Shown here: piece after piece, positions 1 to 9,563 of the stretch | Layout of the letters: the number at the start of each line of letters is the position of its first letter | Position numbering within the stretch: the first letter of the stretch is position 1 | DNA from: Mesosutterella multiformis | Lineage (GTDB): Bacteria; Pseudomonadota; Gammaproteobacteria; Burkholderiales; Burkholderiaceae_F | Direction: 5' to 3' | Assembly (NCBI RefSeq): GCF_003402575.1 | Contig: NZ_BGZJ01000001.1 | Location: 1,734,501 to 1,798,500, forward strand | DNA: 64,000 nt | Notes under the pieces: generated by a model | Database searches by the model: none | Seen by the model: the letters and a program-made list of their open reading frames with translations, nothing else | What the model was told of the DNA's origin: nothing | Program-made: the position numbers and the translations under genes

Positions 1-410
1 CCGGCTTCAGCCGCGGCCCTGAGGGCGGACGGCATCACGCGGGACTCAGCGGGTTTCGCAGCCGGAGCCGGGGCGGCTGCCGGAGCTGCAGCCTCAGGAG
101 CCGGCGCGGGCTCGGGGGCAGGAACCGAAGCCACGGCGGCTGCGGCTGGGACATTCTCGGCCTTCGCCGCGCCCTCTTCCACCTTCGCCACGACATCACC
201 GGTCTTCACCGTATCCCCTTCCTTCACGAGGATCTCGGTTACCACACCGTCGCACGGCGCGCTCACTTCGAGGACCACCTTATCCGTCTCAAGCTCAACG
301 AGAACCTGATCCTCTTCCACCGGGTCACCCGGCTTCACCTTCCAGCCAAGCACCTCGGCGCTCGACACCGATTCGGATAGTTCCGGGACTTTGATTTCAA
401 TTTCACTCAT
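1..410 (-). CDS. odhB: 2-oxoglutarate dehydrogenase E2, dihydrolipoyl succinyltransferase (N-terminal part)
   Basis: This is the start of the E2 core subunit of the 2-oxoglutarate dehydrogenase complex, which moves the succinyl group from lipoate to CoA in the TCA cycle. The reading frame runs off the left edge, so only about 136 residues are visible. Residues 1-75 form a lipoyl domain with the ETDKVVLEV motif, Lys44 being the lipoylated residue. An Ala/Pro-rich swinging linker follows, and then the beginning of the peripheral-subunit-binding domain (VMPSALRAAAE). The gene lies 53 bp downstream of odhA on the same strand, the usual odhAB operon order. The catalytic domain lies outside the window. 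Confidence 0.93.
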   Translation of the reverse strand, partial: MSEIEIKVPELSESVSSAEVLGWKVKPGDPVEEDQVLVELETDKVVLEVSAPCDGVVTEILVKEGDTVKTGDVVAKVEEGAAKAENVPAAAAVASVPAPEPAPAPEAAAPAAAPAPAAKPAESRVMPSALRAAAEA

Positions 411-463
411 GCTTATCTCTCCGGGGCGGCGAAATCTTCCGCCGCCCTCCGATCAGGTTGTCG

Positions 464-3286
464 TTATTCGCCCTTCACACCACGCCAGGACTTCACAGGC
501 GTACCGAACGCGGCTTCCAGCAGCGCCGCCTCCTCGCGCTTGAATCGCGCGGCGTAGCCCGTCGCAGGCGCCGGATTCTCATCACGCCCGGCGTAGGAGA
601 GCCTCACGCTGCTCGGGATCAGATCAAGGAGCTGCGGGAAGAGCGAGTTCCACGGGCCCTGATTGCGCGGCTCATCCTGGCACCATACGACTTCGTCGAG
701 CCCCGGATAGCGGGAAAGCTCGGTCGTGAGAAGACCCGCGGGGAACGGATAAAGCTCTTCCACCCGGATAAGCGCCACGTCGTTCCGCGAAAGTTCCTCA
801 CGCTTCTTCAGGAGGTCGTAGTACACGCGGCCGCTCGCGAGCACGGCGCGCGTGACGCGGGCCGGATCGACCGCCGCGTCACCAATCACCGGCTGGAAGC
901 CGCCCGACGTGAGGTCACTTAAGGGGCTCGCGACATTCGGATTACGGAGCAGGCTCTTCGGCGTAAAGAGAATCAGAGGTTTACGGTACGGACGCAGCAC
1001 CTGACGCCGCAGCACGTGGAAAATCTGAGCTGCGGTGGTCGGCTGCACGACAGAGAAGTTGTCGCCAGCCGCGAGCTGCAGATAGCGTTCAACACGCGCG
1101 GAACTGTGTTCCGGGCCCTGCCCTTCGTAGCCATGCGGAAGCATGAGAACGAGACCATTCTGACGGCCCCACTTCGCTTCCGCTGACGAAATGAACTGAT
1201 CGATGATTACCTGAGCGGTGTTCGCAAAGTCGCCGAACTGCGCTTCCCAGATCACCAGGGCGTTCGGCGATGCGGACGCGTAGCCGTACTCAAACCCCAT
1301 GACGGAGTATTCAGAAAGCGGCGAATCCTCTACGGTAAACGGCGCCTGATAGCGGGAAACATGCTGCAGCGGAATATATTCACCCACATCACGCTTCGCG
1401 CGGTCCTGATCATGCAGCACCGCGTGGCGGTGAGAGAACGTGCCGCGGCCCGAGTCCTCGCCCGAAATCCGGACGGGGTGGCCTTCAGAGAGAAGCGACG
1501 CGAAGGCGAGGTGCTCAGCCATGCCCCAGTCCACCGGAGCCGCGCCTTCCGCCATCTGGCGGCGGCTGTCGAGCACGCGGATCACGAGCGGATGCAGCCG
1601 GAACGCCGCAGGCACCGCGGTAATCGCGCGCCCCAGCTCAGTCAGCTTCGCGACCGGAACGCTCGTCGCGGGTTCCGTCCTCGCCTTCCCGATCCAGGGG
1701 CTCCAGTCCACCACGTGCTTCGCGCGGAGTGACTCCGGGATGACGCGCGGATTTTCACTCTTCTTCAGACGGTCGCGGACATAGCGGTCCATTTCCTGCG
1801 CACGGCCTTCGGGGATCGTGCCGTTTTCTTCCAGCGCCTTGCCGTAAAGCTCACGCACCGTGGGGTGCACGTCGATCTTCTTATACATCAGAGGCTGCGT
1901 GACTGCCGGCGTGTCCTGCTCATTGTGGCCAAGGCGGCGGTAGCAGACGATATCGAGCACCACGTCGCGGTGGAAACGGAGGCGGCACTCCATCGCGATC
2001 TGCGTCGCGAGCGCCACGGATTCCGGCTCATCGCCGTTCACATGCAGCACCGGGGTTTCCGTCACCTTCGCGGGGTCCGTGCAGTAGAGCATGGAGCCCT
2101 TGTCGCGGGGATCAGACGTCGTAAAACCGATCTGGTTATTGATCACGATGTGAACCGTGCCGCCGGTCCCAAAGCCTCGGGTGGAGGCGAGGTTCAGCGT
2201 TTCCTGCACGATGCCCTGGCCCGAGAACGCGGCGTCGCCGTGAACGAGAATGCCAAGCACCTGGTTCCCTTCGCGGTCACCGAGCTGATCCTCACGCGCC
2301 CGGACCGAGCCGAGCGCCACCGGATCCGCGGCTTCGAGGTGCGAGGGGTTGAACTCCATCGACACCCAGATCGGGCCCGAGGCGGTCGGGACCGAGTTCT
2401 CAAAACCGTTGTGATACTTCACGTCGCCTGACGGGAGGCTCTCCGCAGACTCCTTTCCGTCAAATTCGTCGTAAAGCGCCTGCAGATCCTTATTCTGAAT
2501 ATTCACGAGAACATTCAGTCGGCCGCGGTGCGCCATGCCGATCACGATTTCCTTCATTCCGCGGGACGCGGCGTCTTCCACGATCCGGTCCATCGCGACG
2601 ATAAAGGACTCACCGCCCTCGAGCGAAAAACGCTTCTGACCCGTGTAGCGCTTATGTAGGAAGTGCTCCAGCCCTTCGCTCGCGGTCAGCCGCTCAAGAA
2701 TGTGCACCTTCGCTTCCGGCGTGAAGGACGGGGCGGAGCGAATGGATTCAAGCCTCTGCTGCCACCACCGCTTCTCTTCCGGATCCGTGATGTACATGAA
2801 TTCCGCGCCAATCTTTCCGCAGTACGTTTCGCGGAGCGCTTCAATCAGTTCACGGAGCGTCATCGAGGCGCGGCCGAAATACGTGTTCGCGGTTGAGAAA
2901 ACCTGATCGAGATCCGCATCGGTAAGCCCGTAGTACGAGGGATCAAGCTCCGGGATCACACGGGCAGGCTGATTTTTCAGAGGATCCAGGTCCGAGATCT
3001 CGGCGCCGAGATTCCGGTACGCGGCGACGAGCTGCTGCACCGCGACCTGGCGCTGCGCGAAAGCGAGCACCTCATTCTCCGGAATGCAGCTTGGGCGGGC
3101 TTCGGCTCCGGCCCGGGCGATGACGCCGGAATCCGGGACCGCGCCGGTCTCAAGCTGCGTGAAGTATGTCTGCCAGGCTTCTGCCACCGCGCCCGGGGAT
3201 TCCTTCCACCGTGCGTATAGCTTCTCGATATAGGAGGCGTTGCTCCCGAGCGCCGGCCCTGCGGCGGCCAGATTCATCTGATCCAT
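464..3286 (-). CDS. odhA: 2-oxoglutarate dehydrogenase E1 component
   Basis: A thiamine-diphosphate enzyme that decarboxylates 2-oxoglutarate and passes the succinyl group to the lipoyl arm of E2. The 940 residues match the normal family length. Visible marks are the N-terminal E2-binding segment (SYIEKLYARWKESP), the MAHRGRLNVLVN motif, the thiamine-diphosphate/Mg motif around HGDAAFSGQG with NNQIGF shortly after, and a complete C-terminal transketolase-like half. It is first in the operon with odhB. An oxidative TCA enzyme in an otherwise anaerobe-like gene set fits a microaerophilic or facultative life. The upstream region is shared with the divergent mdh gene. Confidence 0.96.
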   Translation of the reverse strand: MDQMNLAAAGPALGSNASYIEKLYARWKESPGAVAEAWQTYFTQLETGAVPDSGVIARAGAEARPSCIPENEVLAFAQRQVAVQQLVAAYRNLGAEISDLDPLKNQPARVIPELDPSYYGLTDADLDQVFSTANTYFGRASMTLRELIEALRETYCGKIGAEFMYITDPEEKRWWQQRLESIRSAPSFTPEAKVHILERLTASEGLEHFLHKRYTGQKRFSLEGGESFIVAMDRIVEDAASRGMKEIVIGMAHRGRLNVLVNIQNKDLQALYDEFDGKESAESLPSGDVKYHNGFENSVPTASGPIWVSMEFNPSHLEAADPVALGSVRAREDQLGDREGNQVLGILVHGDAAFSGQGIVQETLNLASTRGFGTGGTVHIVINNQIGFTTSDPRDKGSMLYCTDPAKVTETPVLHVNGDEPESVALATQIAMECRLRFHRDVVLDIVCYRRLGHNEQDTPAVTQPLMYKKIDVHPTVRELYGKALEENGTIPEGRAQEMDRYVRDRLKKSENPRVIPESLRAKHVVDWSPWIGKARTEPATSVPVAKLTELGRAITAVPAAFRLHPLVIRVLDSRRQMAEGAAPVDWGMAEHLAFASLLSEGHPVRISGEDSGRGTFSHRHAVLHDQDRAKRDVGEYIPLQHVSRYQAPFTVEDSPLSEYSVMGFEYGYASASPNALVIWEAQFGDFANTAQVIIDQFISSAEAKWGRQNGLVLMLPHGYEGQGPEHSSARVERYLQLAAGDNFSVVQPTTAAQIFHVLRRQVLRPYRKPLILFTPKSLLRNPNVASPLSDLTSGGFQPVIGDAAVDPARVTRAVLASGRVYYDLLKKREELSRNDVALIRVEELYPFPAGLLTTELSRYPGLDEVVWCQDEPRNQGPWNSLFPQLLDLIPSSVRLSYAGRDENPAPATGYAARFKREEAALLEAAFGTPVKSWRGVKGE

Positions 3287-3566
3287 CTTCTAGAGACTCC
3301 CTTCGCCCGCACAAAAACGCGCGCGGCTCTTTTACGTGTCTCTATTTTGTCCCGAAAACGGAATGAATGACAGGACACAGGAAACTCCTGATTTACGGTA
3401 CTGCTTTTCACTGTAAAAGCCGTTTTTCTGCGTGTAGAATCGCAGAAGAACCCTGCCGGAAACACACAAAATCAGTACCGGCCGGACGTTTCTGAACACC
3501 TGGCGAAGATCGTCCCCCGCGTTCCCGCCGGGCGATCCCAAAATCCAAGGAAGGAGATAGATTCAA

Positions 3567-4583
3567 ATGGCTTGTCCTGCAAATCATCCGAAGCTAAATA
3601 AGACTGTCCGCGTCGCCGTTACGGGTGCCGCCGGCAACATCGGTTACGCTCTGCTCTTCCGCCTCGCGAGCGGTGCCGTGTTCGGACCCAATACGCCGGT
3701 TCAGCTGCAGCTGCTCGAACGCGATAACGAACAGAGCAAGGCTGCCCTGCAGGGCGTCTGCATGGAGCTCTTCGACTGCGCCTTCCCGCTGCTCACGAAG
3801 GTTGTGACGACGAGCGACCCGCGCGTTGCCTTTGACGGCGCCAATGCCGCCTTCCTGATCGGCTCGATGCCGCGCGGCGCCGGCATGGACCGCTCGGACC
3901 TGCTGCTCGCGAACGGCCCGATCTTCCAGGAACAGGGCCGCGCGCTTGACGAAGCGGCTGACCGGAACGTCAAGGTGCTCGTGGTCGGCAACCCCTGCAA
4001 CACGAACGCCTACATCGCCTATCACCACGCCCCGAATCTTGATCCGAAGTGCTTCAGCGCCATGATGCGTCTTGACGCGAACCGCGCTGTCGCTCAGCTT
4101 GCCGAGAAGACCCAGAAGCCGGTCTGCTCGATCCAGGGTGTCCGCGTCTGGGGCAACCATTCGAACTCGATGTACCCGGATATCACCGCTGCCACGATCG
4201 CCGGCACCGCGGCGACCGAGCTCGTCGATGAAGCCTGGTATAACGACTACTTCCTCCCGACCGTCGCGACGCGCGGCGGCGCGATCATCAAGGCCCGCGG
4301 CAAGTCCTCTGCCGCCTCCGCCGCCTCCGCCGCGATCGACCATATGCGCGACTGGTGGAATGGCTCCGACGGCCGTGTGGTCACGATGGCGGTTCCCTCT
4401 GACGGCTCCTACGGCATTCCGGAAGGCATCGTCTGCGGCATGCCCGTGATCTGCACCGGAAACGGCAACTACGAAATCGTGAAGGATATTGAATTCACGG
4501 CTGCCGGCCGCGCCCGCCTCGATAAGACGGTGGCTGAACTCGTGAAGGAAAGCGAAACCGTTGCTCCCCTGATCGCGGAGTAA
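3567..4583 (+). CDS. mdh: Malate dehydrogenase (NAD-dependent)
   Basis: Interconverts malate and oxaloacetate with NAD in the cytoplasm. The protein has 338 residues, slightly longer than the usual 325-330. It shows the Rossmann motif [17 protein letters not shown], the substrate-binding arginine loop [13 protein letters not shown] and the catalytic histidine in [12 protein letters not shown]; the sequence is of the cytosolic/Burkholderia MDH type. A strong Shine-Dalgarno sequence (AAGGAAGGAG) precedes the ATG. The gene diverges from odhA, so both TCA genes share a 280 bp control region. A possible -10 (TAGAAT at about 3437) is visible but its -35 is weak. A GC-rich terminator follows at 4650. 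Confidence 0.95.
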   Translation: MACPANHPKLNKTVRVAVTGAAGNIGYALLFRLASGAVFGPNTPVQLQLLERDNEQSKAALQGVCMELFDCAFPLLTKVVTTSDPRVAFDGANAAFLIGSMPRGAGMDRSDLLLANGPIFQEQGRALDEAADRNVKVLVVGNPCNTNAYIAYHHAPNLDPKCFSAMMRLDANRAVAQLAEKTQKPVCSIQGVRVWGNHSNSMYPDITAATIAGTAATELVDEAWYNDYFLPTVATRGGAIIKARGKSSAASAASAAIDHMRDWWNGSDGRVVTMAVPSDGSYGIPEGIVCGMPVICTGNGNYEIVKDIEFTAAGRARLDKTVAELVKESETVAPLIAE

Positions 4584-4649
4584 CCGGACCGCGTGAAGCC
4601 GCGCCGGCCCTCACGCCCGTGAGGTGCCTTGCGGCTTCCCCTTCTGCAC

Positions 4650-4680
4650 CGGCCGGGCTTCGCCCGGCCGATTCTTTTTG
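4650..4680 (+). terminator. Intrinsic terminator after mdh
   Basis: A nine-base-pair GC stem (CGGCCGGGC / GCCCGGCCG) with a very short loop is followed by ATTCTTTTTG. It ends mdh just before the PIN-domain gene. Confidence 0.75.
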
Positions 4681-4706
4681 TTTAGTGACCGAAAAACCGA
4701 ACCCCG

Positions 4707-5222
4707 ATGCCAATTGCTTCTGAAATCCAGTCTCTCCTTGATCAGCTCCGGTCCGCCCCCGCGGCAAATGATCCCCCGGACAGCAGCGCCCTCACCGTGA
4801 TTGTCGACACGAACGTGCTCCTCGACTTCTGGGCGTTTCATGATCCGAAGACCGAGGCGCTGCTCCGACTGATTGAGGACGGCACCTGCACGATGCTGCG
4901 GGATGAGGCAACGGAAAACGAATTCGCGGAAGTGATTCACCGGCCGGGGTTCAGACTGTCACCTGAAGAGCAGACCGCGATTCTCACTCACTGGTTCCGA
5001 ATCGCGCGCCGCCCCGCGTCCCCGGCGAAAGACGCGCTTGCCCGGTGCCGCGATCCGCTTGATCAGAAGTTCTTTGACCTCGCCTCAGGCTCCGGCTGCC
5101 CGCTGATCGTGAGCAAGGATAAGCTCGTGATGAAGGCCGGCCGCCGTTCCAGAAAAGAAGGCACCGCGGTGATGCTTCCGGGGGTCGCCGCGCGCTGGAT
5201 TGAGGCGCAGCGGAAAGCCTGA
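4707..5222 (+). CDS. PIN-domain protein (putative endoribonuclease)
   Basis: A 171-residue protein of the PIN nuclease fold, of the kind often annotated as a putative toxin PIN family. Acidic metal-binding positions are visible: Asp in IVDTNVLLDFW (about residue 34), Glu in EATENEFAEV and Asp in CRDPLDQKFFDLA. The C-terminal LIVSKDKLVMK strand also fits the family. No antitoxin gene adjoins it: mdh lies upstream and rmuC is convergent only 4 bp downstream, so a toxin-antitoxin role is not supported by context. No good Shine-Dalgarno sequence precedes the ATG. The cellular RNA target is unknown. Confidence 0.78.
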   Translation: MPIASEIQSLLDQLRSAPAANDPPDSSALTVIVDTNVLLDFWAFHDPKTEALLRLIEDGTCTMLRDEATENEFAEVIHRPGFRLSPEEQTAILTHWFRIARRPASPAKDALARCRDPLDQKFFDLASGSGCPLIVSKDKLVMKAGRRSRKEGTAVMLPGVAARWIEAQRKA

Positions 5223-5226
5223 GAAC

Positions 5227-6543
5227 TCAGCCCCTCGGGGGTTCCGCCTCTGAAGCCTGAATAGCCCCGGCACTCGACTCCGATTTATCGCCAAACGCGT
5301 CATCCGATGGGAGCGTCTCGATATCGGCGAGACTCCGGTCCACGCGCTCCGTCCGTTTCTGAACCCGTTCCACCGCTTCCTGCGCCTGGCGGAGCCGCTT
5401 ATCCACCGCGTCCATCGCGGCCGCGAACGCCTGGAACTCACTCTTCACACGGCCAAGCAGCTTCCACACATCCGCGCTCCGCTCCTGAATCGCGAGCGTC
5501 CGGAACCCCATCCGGAGAGAATTAAGGAGTGAGGAGATCACCGTGGGGCCGGCAGGCGTCACGCGCCACTTCTGCTGCAGCTCGTCAAAGAGGCCCGGAA
5601 TCCGAAGCACCTCAGCGTACAGACTCTCGGTCGGCAGGTACATGATCCCGAATTCCGTCGTATACGGGGCCTTGAGATACTTTTCCGCGATATCTTTCGC
5701 GAAAGCGAGAACGCTCGTCCGGAGAGACGCCTGCGCGGACGATTCCGCGTCCCGGTCCCCCGCTTCACGCGCCGCTTCAAGCCGCTCCCAGTCCTCTCGC
5801 GGGAACTTCGAGTCAATCGGAAGCCACACTGGCGTCGAAGCATCCGGGCCCGGCATCCGGACCGCGAATTCAACCCGCTTTCCGGTCCCGGGAACGGTTT
5901 CGACATTGGTGCCGAACTGATCCGGCGTGAGGATCTCGGAAAGGATCGCGCCGAGCTGCGCCTCACCCCAGGTGCCGCGGGTCTTCACGTTCGACATCAG
6001 GCGTCGGAGGCTGTCCACGTTTTCAGAAAGCCCCTTCACTTCCCCGAGCCCCTCTTCAAGCGCCTGAAGCTGGGTCGCCACGAGGCGGAAATTTTCCGAG
6101 AGCCGTGTCTGAAGCGTTGTCTGAAGCTTCTCCTCGACCGTTGAGCGCATCTGCTCAAGCTTCGCATCGTTCTGCGCCTGAAGCGCGGTGAGTTTCTGGA
6201 ACACCGTTTCGTTCACCGCGTTGATCCCGGCGGCAAGCGACGACTCCATCGAGGTGAGGCGCGCCGCCTGGCTTTCCGACCCCTTCCGGATCAGGTCAAG
6301 CGACTCCCGCCTCACCGCTTCCATTCCCTCGCGGTTCAGGCTGTTCGCCTGGGTAAGCCTCATCTCAAGCCGGTTCTGGCGCGCCTCCGCGGCGTCCGAA
6401 TTCCGATCCAGCGCGTCCCGGATCGCGGCTTCAAGCGCCGCCGTATCCGTCTCCTCACGCTTTTCCCCGAACGCGATCTTCAGAAGCAGCACCGTGCAGA
6501 GCGCTCCGAGCGCGACTGACAGCATGAGAAGAAAAGAATCCAT
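5227..6543 (-). CDS. rmuC: RmuC family DNA recombination protein
   Basis: A membrane-anchored protein with a nuclease-related fold that in E. coli limits rearrangements at inverted repeats. The 438 residues start with one transmembrane helix (LMLSVALGALCTVLLLKIAFG), continue with a long coiled coil (about residues 30-170), and then the RmuC domain with GTWGEAQLGAILSEIL and WLPIDSKFPREDWERLE. The Shine-Dalgarno sequence AGGAG lies in a small inverted repeat (AGGAGTCACTCCT, 6545-6557), so a short hairpin could partly hide it. The gene ends 4 bp from the convergent PIN gene. Confidence 0.9.
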   Translation of the reverse strand: MDSFLLMLSVALGALCTVLLLKIAFGEKREETDTAALEAAIRDALDRNSDAAEARQNRLEMRLTQANSLNREGMEAVRRESLDLIRKGSESQAARLTSMESSLAAGINAVNETVFQKLTALQAQNDAKLEQMRSTVEEKLQTTLQTRLSENFRLVATQLQALEEGLGEVKGLSENVDSLRRLMSNVKTRGTWGEAQLGAILSEILTPDQFGTNVETVPGTGKRVEFAVRMPGPDASTPVWLPIDSKFPREDWERLEAAREAGDRDAESSAQASLRTSVLAFAKDIAEKYLKAPYTTEFGIMYLPTESLYAEVLRIPGLFDELQQKWRVTPAGPTVISSLLNSLRMGFRTLAIQERSADVWKLLGRVKSEFQAFAAAMDAVDKRLRQAQEAVERVQKRTERVDRSLADIETLPSDDAFGDKSESSAGAIQASEAEPPRG

Positions 6544-6612
6544 GAGGAGTGACTCCTAAAACACGAGAAAAACAAAACCGTTCCGTGATTGTAGAAAACC
6601 GGAGAGGAAAAT

Positions 6613-6645
6613 GAAAAAACCGGCAGAGGAAAATCCCCTGCCGGC
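6613..6645 (-). terminator. Intrinsic terminator of the amino-acid ABC operon
   Basis: On the minus strand CCGGCAG and CTGCCGG form a stem followed by TTTTTT, 26 bp after the stop of the ATPase gene. Confidence 0.8.
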
Positions 6646-6670
6646 CGAGGTTCCGAGCGATTGAATCGCG

Positions 6671-7426
6671 TCAGAGCACGTGCTTCAGGAAGGCGCGGGT
6701 CCGCTCTTCACGCGGATTCACGACCACCTCTTCCGGCGTTCCCTCTTCGACGATCACGCCGCCATCCATAAAGATCACGTGATCCGCGACCTCACGGGCG
6801 AAGCCGATCTCATGCGTCACAACCACCATCGTCATGCCTTCACGGGCGAGCTGCGTCATCACGGCAAGCACTTCGCCGACGAGCTCCGGGTCGAGCGCTG
6901 AGGTCGGTTCGTCAAAGAGAATCGCTTTCGGATCCATCGCGAGCGCTCGGGCAATGCCGACACGCTGCTGCTGGCCGCCTGAAAGCCGCACCGGGTATTC
7001 ATCGGCGCGGTCTTTAAGCCCCACGCGGTCCAGCATGGCAAGCGCCTTCTCCCGGGCTTCGGCCTTCGATTTGTGACCGACAACCACCTGACCGATCATC
7101 ACGTTTTCGATCACCGTGAGATGAGGCCAGAGGTTGAAGCGCTGGAACACCATGCCGAGATGCTCACGCAGGTGATTGAGGTTCGTGCGGCGGCTCGTCA
7201 CTTCGATGCCGTCCACGAGGATGCTTCCCGAGTCCGCTTCCTCGAGCGCGTTGATACAGCGAAGGAGGGTTGATTTCCCGGAGCCAGACGGCCCGAGAAT
7301 CACCACTTTTTCGCCGCGCTTCACATCGAGGTCGATCCCGCGCAGCACCTGAAGCTTTCCGTAGCTCTTCTTCAGCCCCCGGATCTGAATCATGACGTCG
7401 GAAGACATGTTTTTCTCTTCAGCCAT
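6671..7426 (-). CDS. Polar amino-acid ABC transporter, ATP-binding protein
   Basis: The ATPase of an importer of the GlnQ/HisP family, 251 residues. It has Walker A (GPSGSGKST), the Q-loop ([11 protein letters not shown]), the signature [16 protein letters not shown], Walker B ([14 protein letters not shown]) and the H-loop ([13 protein letters not shown]). Its start codon overlaps the permease stop in a TAATG arrangement, so translation is probably coupled. The operon reads binding protein, permease, ATPase. The substrate (Gln, Glu, His, Arg or cystine) cannot be told from sequence alone. Confidence 0.93.
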   Translation of the reverse strand: MAEEKNMSSDVMIQIRGLKKSYGKLQVLRGIDLDVKRGEKVVILGPSGSGKSTLLRCINALEEADSGSILVDGIEVTSRRTNLNHLREHLGMVFQRFNLWPHLTVIENVMIGQVVVGHKSKAEAREKALAMLDRVGLKDRADEYPVRLSGGQQQRVGIARALAMDPKAILFDEPTSALDPELVGEVLAVMTQLAREGMTMVVVTHEIGFAREVADHVIFMDGGVIVEEGTPEEVVVNPREERTRAFLKHVL

Positions 7427-8169
7427 TATTTGTCGTCTCCCTTACCCATATGTTTTTCGAGCGCGTGGATGCCGCAGGCAAGCGCAAGCGTCATCACCCA
7501 GTAAATCGCGGAAATCGTGAGATACGGCTCCCAGTAGCGGGCGGAGGCGCCAGCCACCGTACGGGCGGCGTAGGCGAGCTCCGTGAGACCGATCGCGGAG
7601 ACGAGTGACGAGTCCTTCAGAATCGCGATCGCGTTGTTCCCGAGCGCGGGGAGCATACGGCGGAAGGCCTGAGGAAGAATGATGTGGCGCATGCACTGCC
7701 AGTACGTCATGCCGACCGAGCGCGCAGCCTCAGCCTGCCCCTTATCGAGCGACTGAATGCCGGCACGGAACACTTCACTCATATAAGCGCCGGCGTTCAG
7801 CGAAATCGCGAGGAAACCGGCGATCAGCGCGCCGTAGTTGCTTCGGAGGTCGCGCGCGAGCTCACCGCTCACGAGGAGCCCGTCCACCGGGTGCACAAAC
7901 ACCGGGAGGACCGCGAAGTACATCAGGAAAATCTGAACGAAGAGCGGTGTGCCGCGGAAGAAGCTCACCCAGATCGTCACGGGCCACCGGACACCGAAGT
8001 ACAGCAGTGCCTTGAGAGGCTGATGGCGGGCCTGCGCCATGCGGGCCATGCCGAGAATCATGCCAAGGAACACGCCGCAGATAACGCATGCGAGCGTGAG
8101 CTTGACCGTCATCTCCGCGCCTTCAATAAAGAGCGGCCAATAGTCGGAAAGGACGTCGAAACGGAACAT
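7426..8169 (-). CDS. Polar amino-acid ABC transporter, permease
   Basis: An inner-membrane permease of the GlnP/HisM type, 247 residues with about five transmembrane helices. The EAA loop, which docks the ATPase, is seen as [35 protein letters not shown]. Only one permease gene is present, so it is expected to act as a homodimer. It overlaps the ATPase gene by one base. A GC-rich hairpin lies between it and the upstream binding-protein gene. Confidence 0.93.
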   Translation of the reverse strand: MFRFDVLSDYWPLFIEGAEMTVKLTLACVICGVFLGMILGMARMAQARHQPLKALLYFGVRWPVTIWVSFFRGTPLFVQIFLMYFAVLPVFVHPVDGLLVSGELARDLRSNYGALIAGFLAISLNAGAYMSEVFRAGIQSLDKGQAEAARSVGMTYWQCMRHIILPQAFRRMLPALGNNAIAILKDSSLVSAIGLTELAYAARTVAGASARYWEPYLTISAIYWVMTLALACGIHALEKHMGKGDDK

Positions 8170-8230
8170 TTGAAGTCAGTCAGTGCGGGAACCGGAGGGA
8201 ATCAGTGAGGCTCTCAGGTTTCCGGATAAT

Positions 8231-8272
8231 GAAAAGCCCCGGCTCCGGCGGAAGTGCCGCGGGAACCGGGGC
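8231..8272 (-). promoter_or_regulatory. Intergenic hairpin between binding-protein and permease genes
   Basis: On the minus strand GCCCCGG and CCGGGGC close a stem and are followed by TTTTC, directly after the binding-protein stop codon. Such a weak terminator or RNA-stabilising stem commonly lets the binding protein be made in excess over the membrane parts. The effect is inferred, not shown. Confidence 0.6.
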
Positions 8273-8287
8273 GGAAAGCCTGGCGGA

Positions 8288-9061
8288 TTACTTGATCGGG
8301 AGCTTCGGGACCGGCGTGTTGCCGAACCACTTGTGATAGACCTTCGCGTAGGTGCCGTTCTTATAGACCTTGCGGAGACCATCATTAATCTGGGCGAGCA
8401 GCTTCGTGTTGCCCTTGCGGACCGCGATACCGAAGTACTGTTCCTCGAAATTCGGGTCGCGCGTCATGTTGAAGTGCTTGCCGGGGTTCTGCTGCGCGTA
8501 GTACGCGAAGACACCGACGTCACCGATCGCGGCGTCGACACCGCCCGCATTCAGCTCTTCAAGCGCGAGAGGGGTGTTGTCGAAACGCTTGATGTTGGGG
8601 CTCGCCTTGCCGAAAGCCTTCGAGCAGACGATATCGCCCGCGGAGTTCGCGACGACAGCAACTTTCTTCCCCTTCAGGTCATTGATCGACTTCACGCGGA
8701 GGTTACGCTGCGTGAGGATCAGCTGATGCGCGGCAAAGTACGGAAGCGAGAAATCCACCGTCTGCTGACGCTGCGGGGTGATCGTGATGCCGCTCATAAT
8801 GATGTCACGGTCGCCGTTCTTCACGGATTCGAAGATCACGCCCCAGAGCGTGTTCTGGAACTTCACCTGGAAGCCCGCTGCCTTCGCGATTTCCTTCATG
8901 AGGTCGATATCAAAGCCGACGATCTCTTTGGAAGGAGCCTGGAATTCAAACGGACGGTAGGTCGCGCCGGTGCCGACGGAGTAAACCGGGGCGGCGATGG
9001 CCGGAGCTGCAGTGAACACCGCGGCGGCAGCGGCCGCAGCGAGCAGGGAACGCCTCTTCAT
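8288..9061 (-). CDS. Polar amino-acid ABC transporter, periplasmic binding protein
   Basis: A solute-binding protein of SBP family 3, 257 residues, exported to the periplasm. The signal peptide is MKRRSLLAAAAAAAVFTAAPAIA with an AxA cleavage site. The mature start YSVGTGATYRPFEF and the motif VGFDIDLMKEIAKAAG are typical, as is the SGITITPQRQQTVDFSLPY segment. It is the first gene of a three-gene importer operon. The ligand is a polar amino acid by family; the exact one is unknown. Confidence 0.92.
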   Translation of the reverse strand: MKRRSLLAAAAAAAVFTAAPAIAAPVYSVGTGATYRPFEFQAPSKEIVGFDIDLMKEIAKAAGFQVKFQNTLWGVIFESVKNGDRDIIMSGITITPQRQQTVDFSLPYFAAHQLILTQRNLRVKSINDLKGKKVAVVANSAGDIVCSKAFGKASPNIKRFDNTPLALEELNAGGVDAAIGDVGVFAYYAQQNPGKHFNMTRDPNFEEQYFGIAVRKGNTKLLAQINDGLRKVYKNGTYAKVYHKWFGNTPVPKLPIK

Positions 9062-9244
9062 GAGCGAATCTCCATTTTTCTGGATAAGGGACCCACAGGG
9101 AGCGCGGCCGAAATAGGGGTGAGCGGCAGCGCGGCCTCAAGCGGGAACTTAAAAATCGAGAGGTAATCTTAGTACGGAATCCAGACGGGCGTCGAGAATT
9201 TTTTAGTAAATTCAAGCGTAAGCCCGCGCGAAGCCCAGATACGA

Positions 9245-9280
9245 TAATGCCCTGGTCCGACGAATCAGATCAGGGCATTA
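9245..9280. terminator. Ten-base-pair inverted repeat between two minus-strand genes
   Basis: TAATGCCCTG and CAGGGCATTA form a perfect 10 bp stem around a 16-base loop. There is no clear T-run on either side. It sits just after the lipoprotein gene and before the binding-protein operon, so it may end the former or stabilise its 3' end. Confidence 0.5.
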
Positions 9281-9317
9281 CTGCTAACTGTCAGCTGCCA
9301 CCTGGGCAGCGGAACAA

Positions 9318-9563
9318 TTACTTGGCAGCGGCGGAAGAAGCCGGAGCGGAAGCAGCAGCAGAGTCAGCCGGAGCGGAGGCAGCGGCAGAAGCCGGAGCGG
9401 AAGCAGCAGCAGCGTCAGCAGCGGCGGAAGAAGCGGGCATAGAAGCAGCAGCGGACGGAGCAGCGTCAGCAACGGAAGAGGCCGGAGCAGAAGCCTGCTT
9501 GGAGCAAGCAACAGCCATCATGGCGATAGAAGCGGCGGCAACAATCTTCAGAGCGGTATTCAT
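9318..9563 (-). CDS. Small Ala/Ser/Pro-rich lipoprotein
   Basis: An 81-residue protein. Residues 1-20 look like a lipoprotein signal peptide (MNTALKIVAAASIAMMAVAC, Cys20 as lipid site; the lipobox A-V-A-C is a weak variant). The rest is almost entirely Ala, Ser and Pro with few charged residues, in irregular units such as ASAPASAA. No enzymatic fold is expected; a flexible surface or periplasmic tail is plausible. A Shine-Dalgarno-like GAGGAT precedes the ATG. The opposite strand also has an open frame here (9247-9582), which is explained by the repetitive GC-rich codons. Confidence 0.72.
   Translation of the reverse strand: MNTALKIVAAASIAMMAVACSKQASAPASSVADAAPSAAASMPASSAAADAAAASAPASAAASAPADSAAASAPASSAAAK

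Noticed and set aside
4707-5222. Toxin-antitoxin module
   Set aside because: The PIN protein has no adjacent antitoxin-sized gene; mdh and rmuC flank it.
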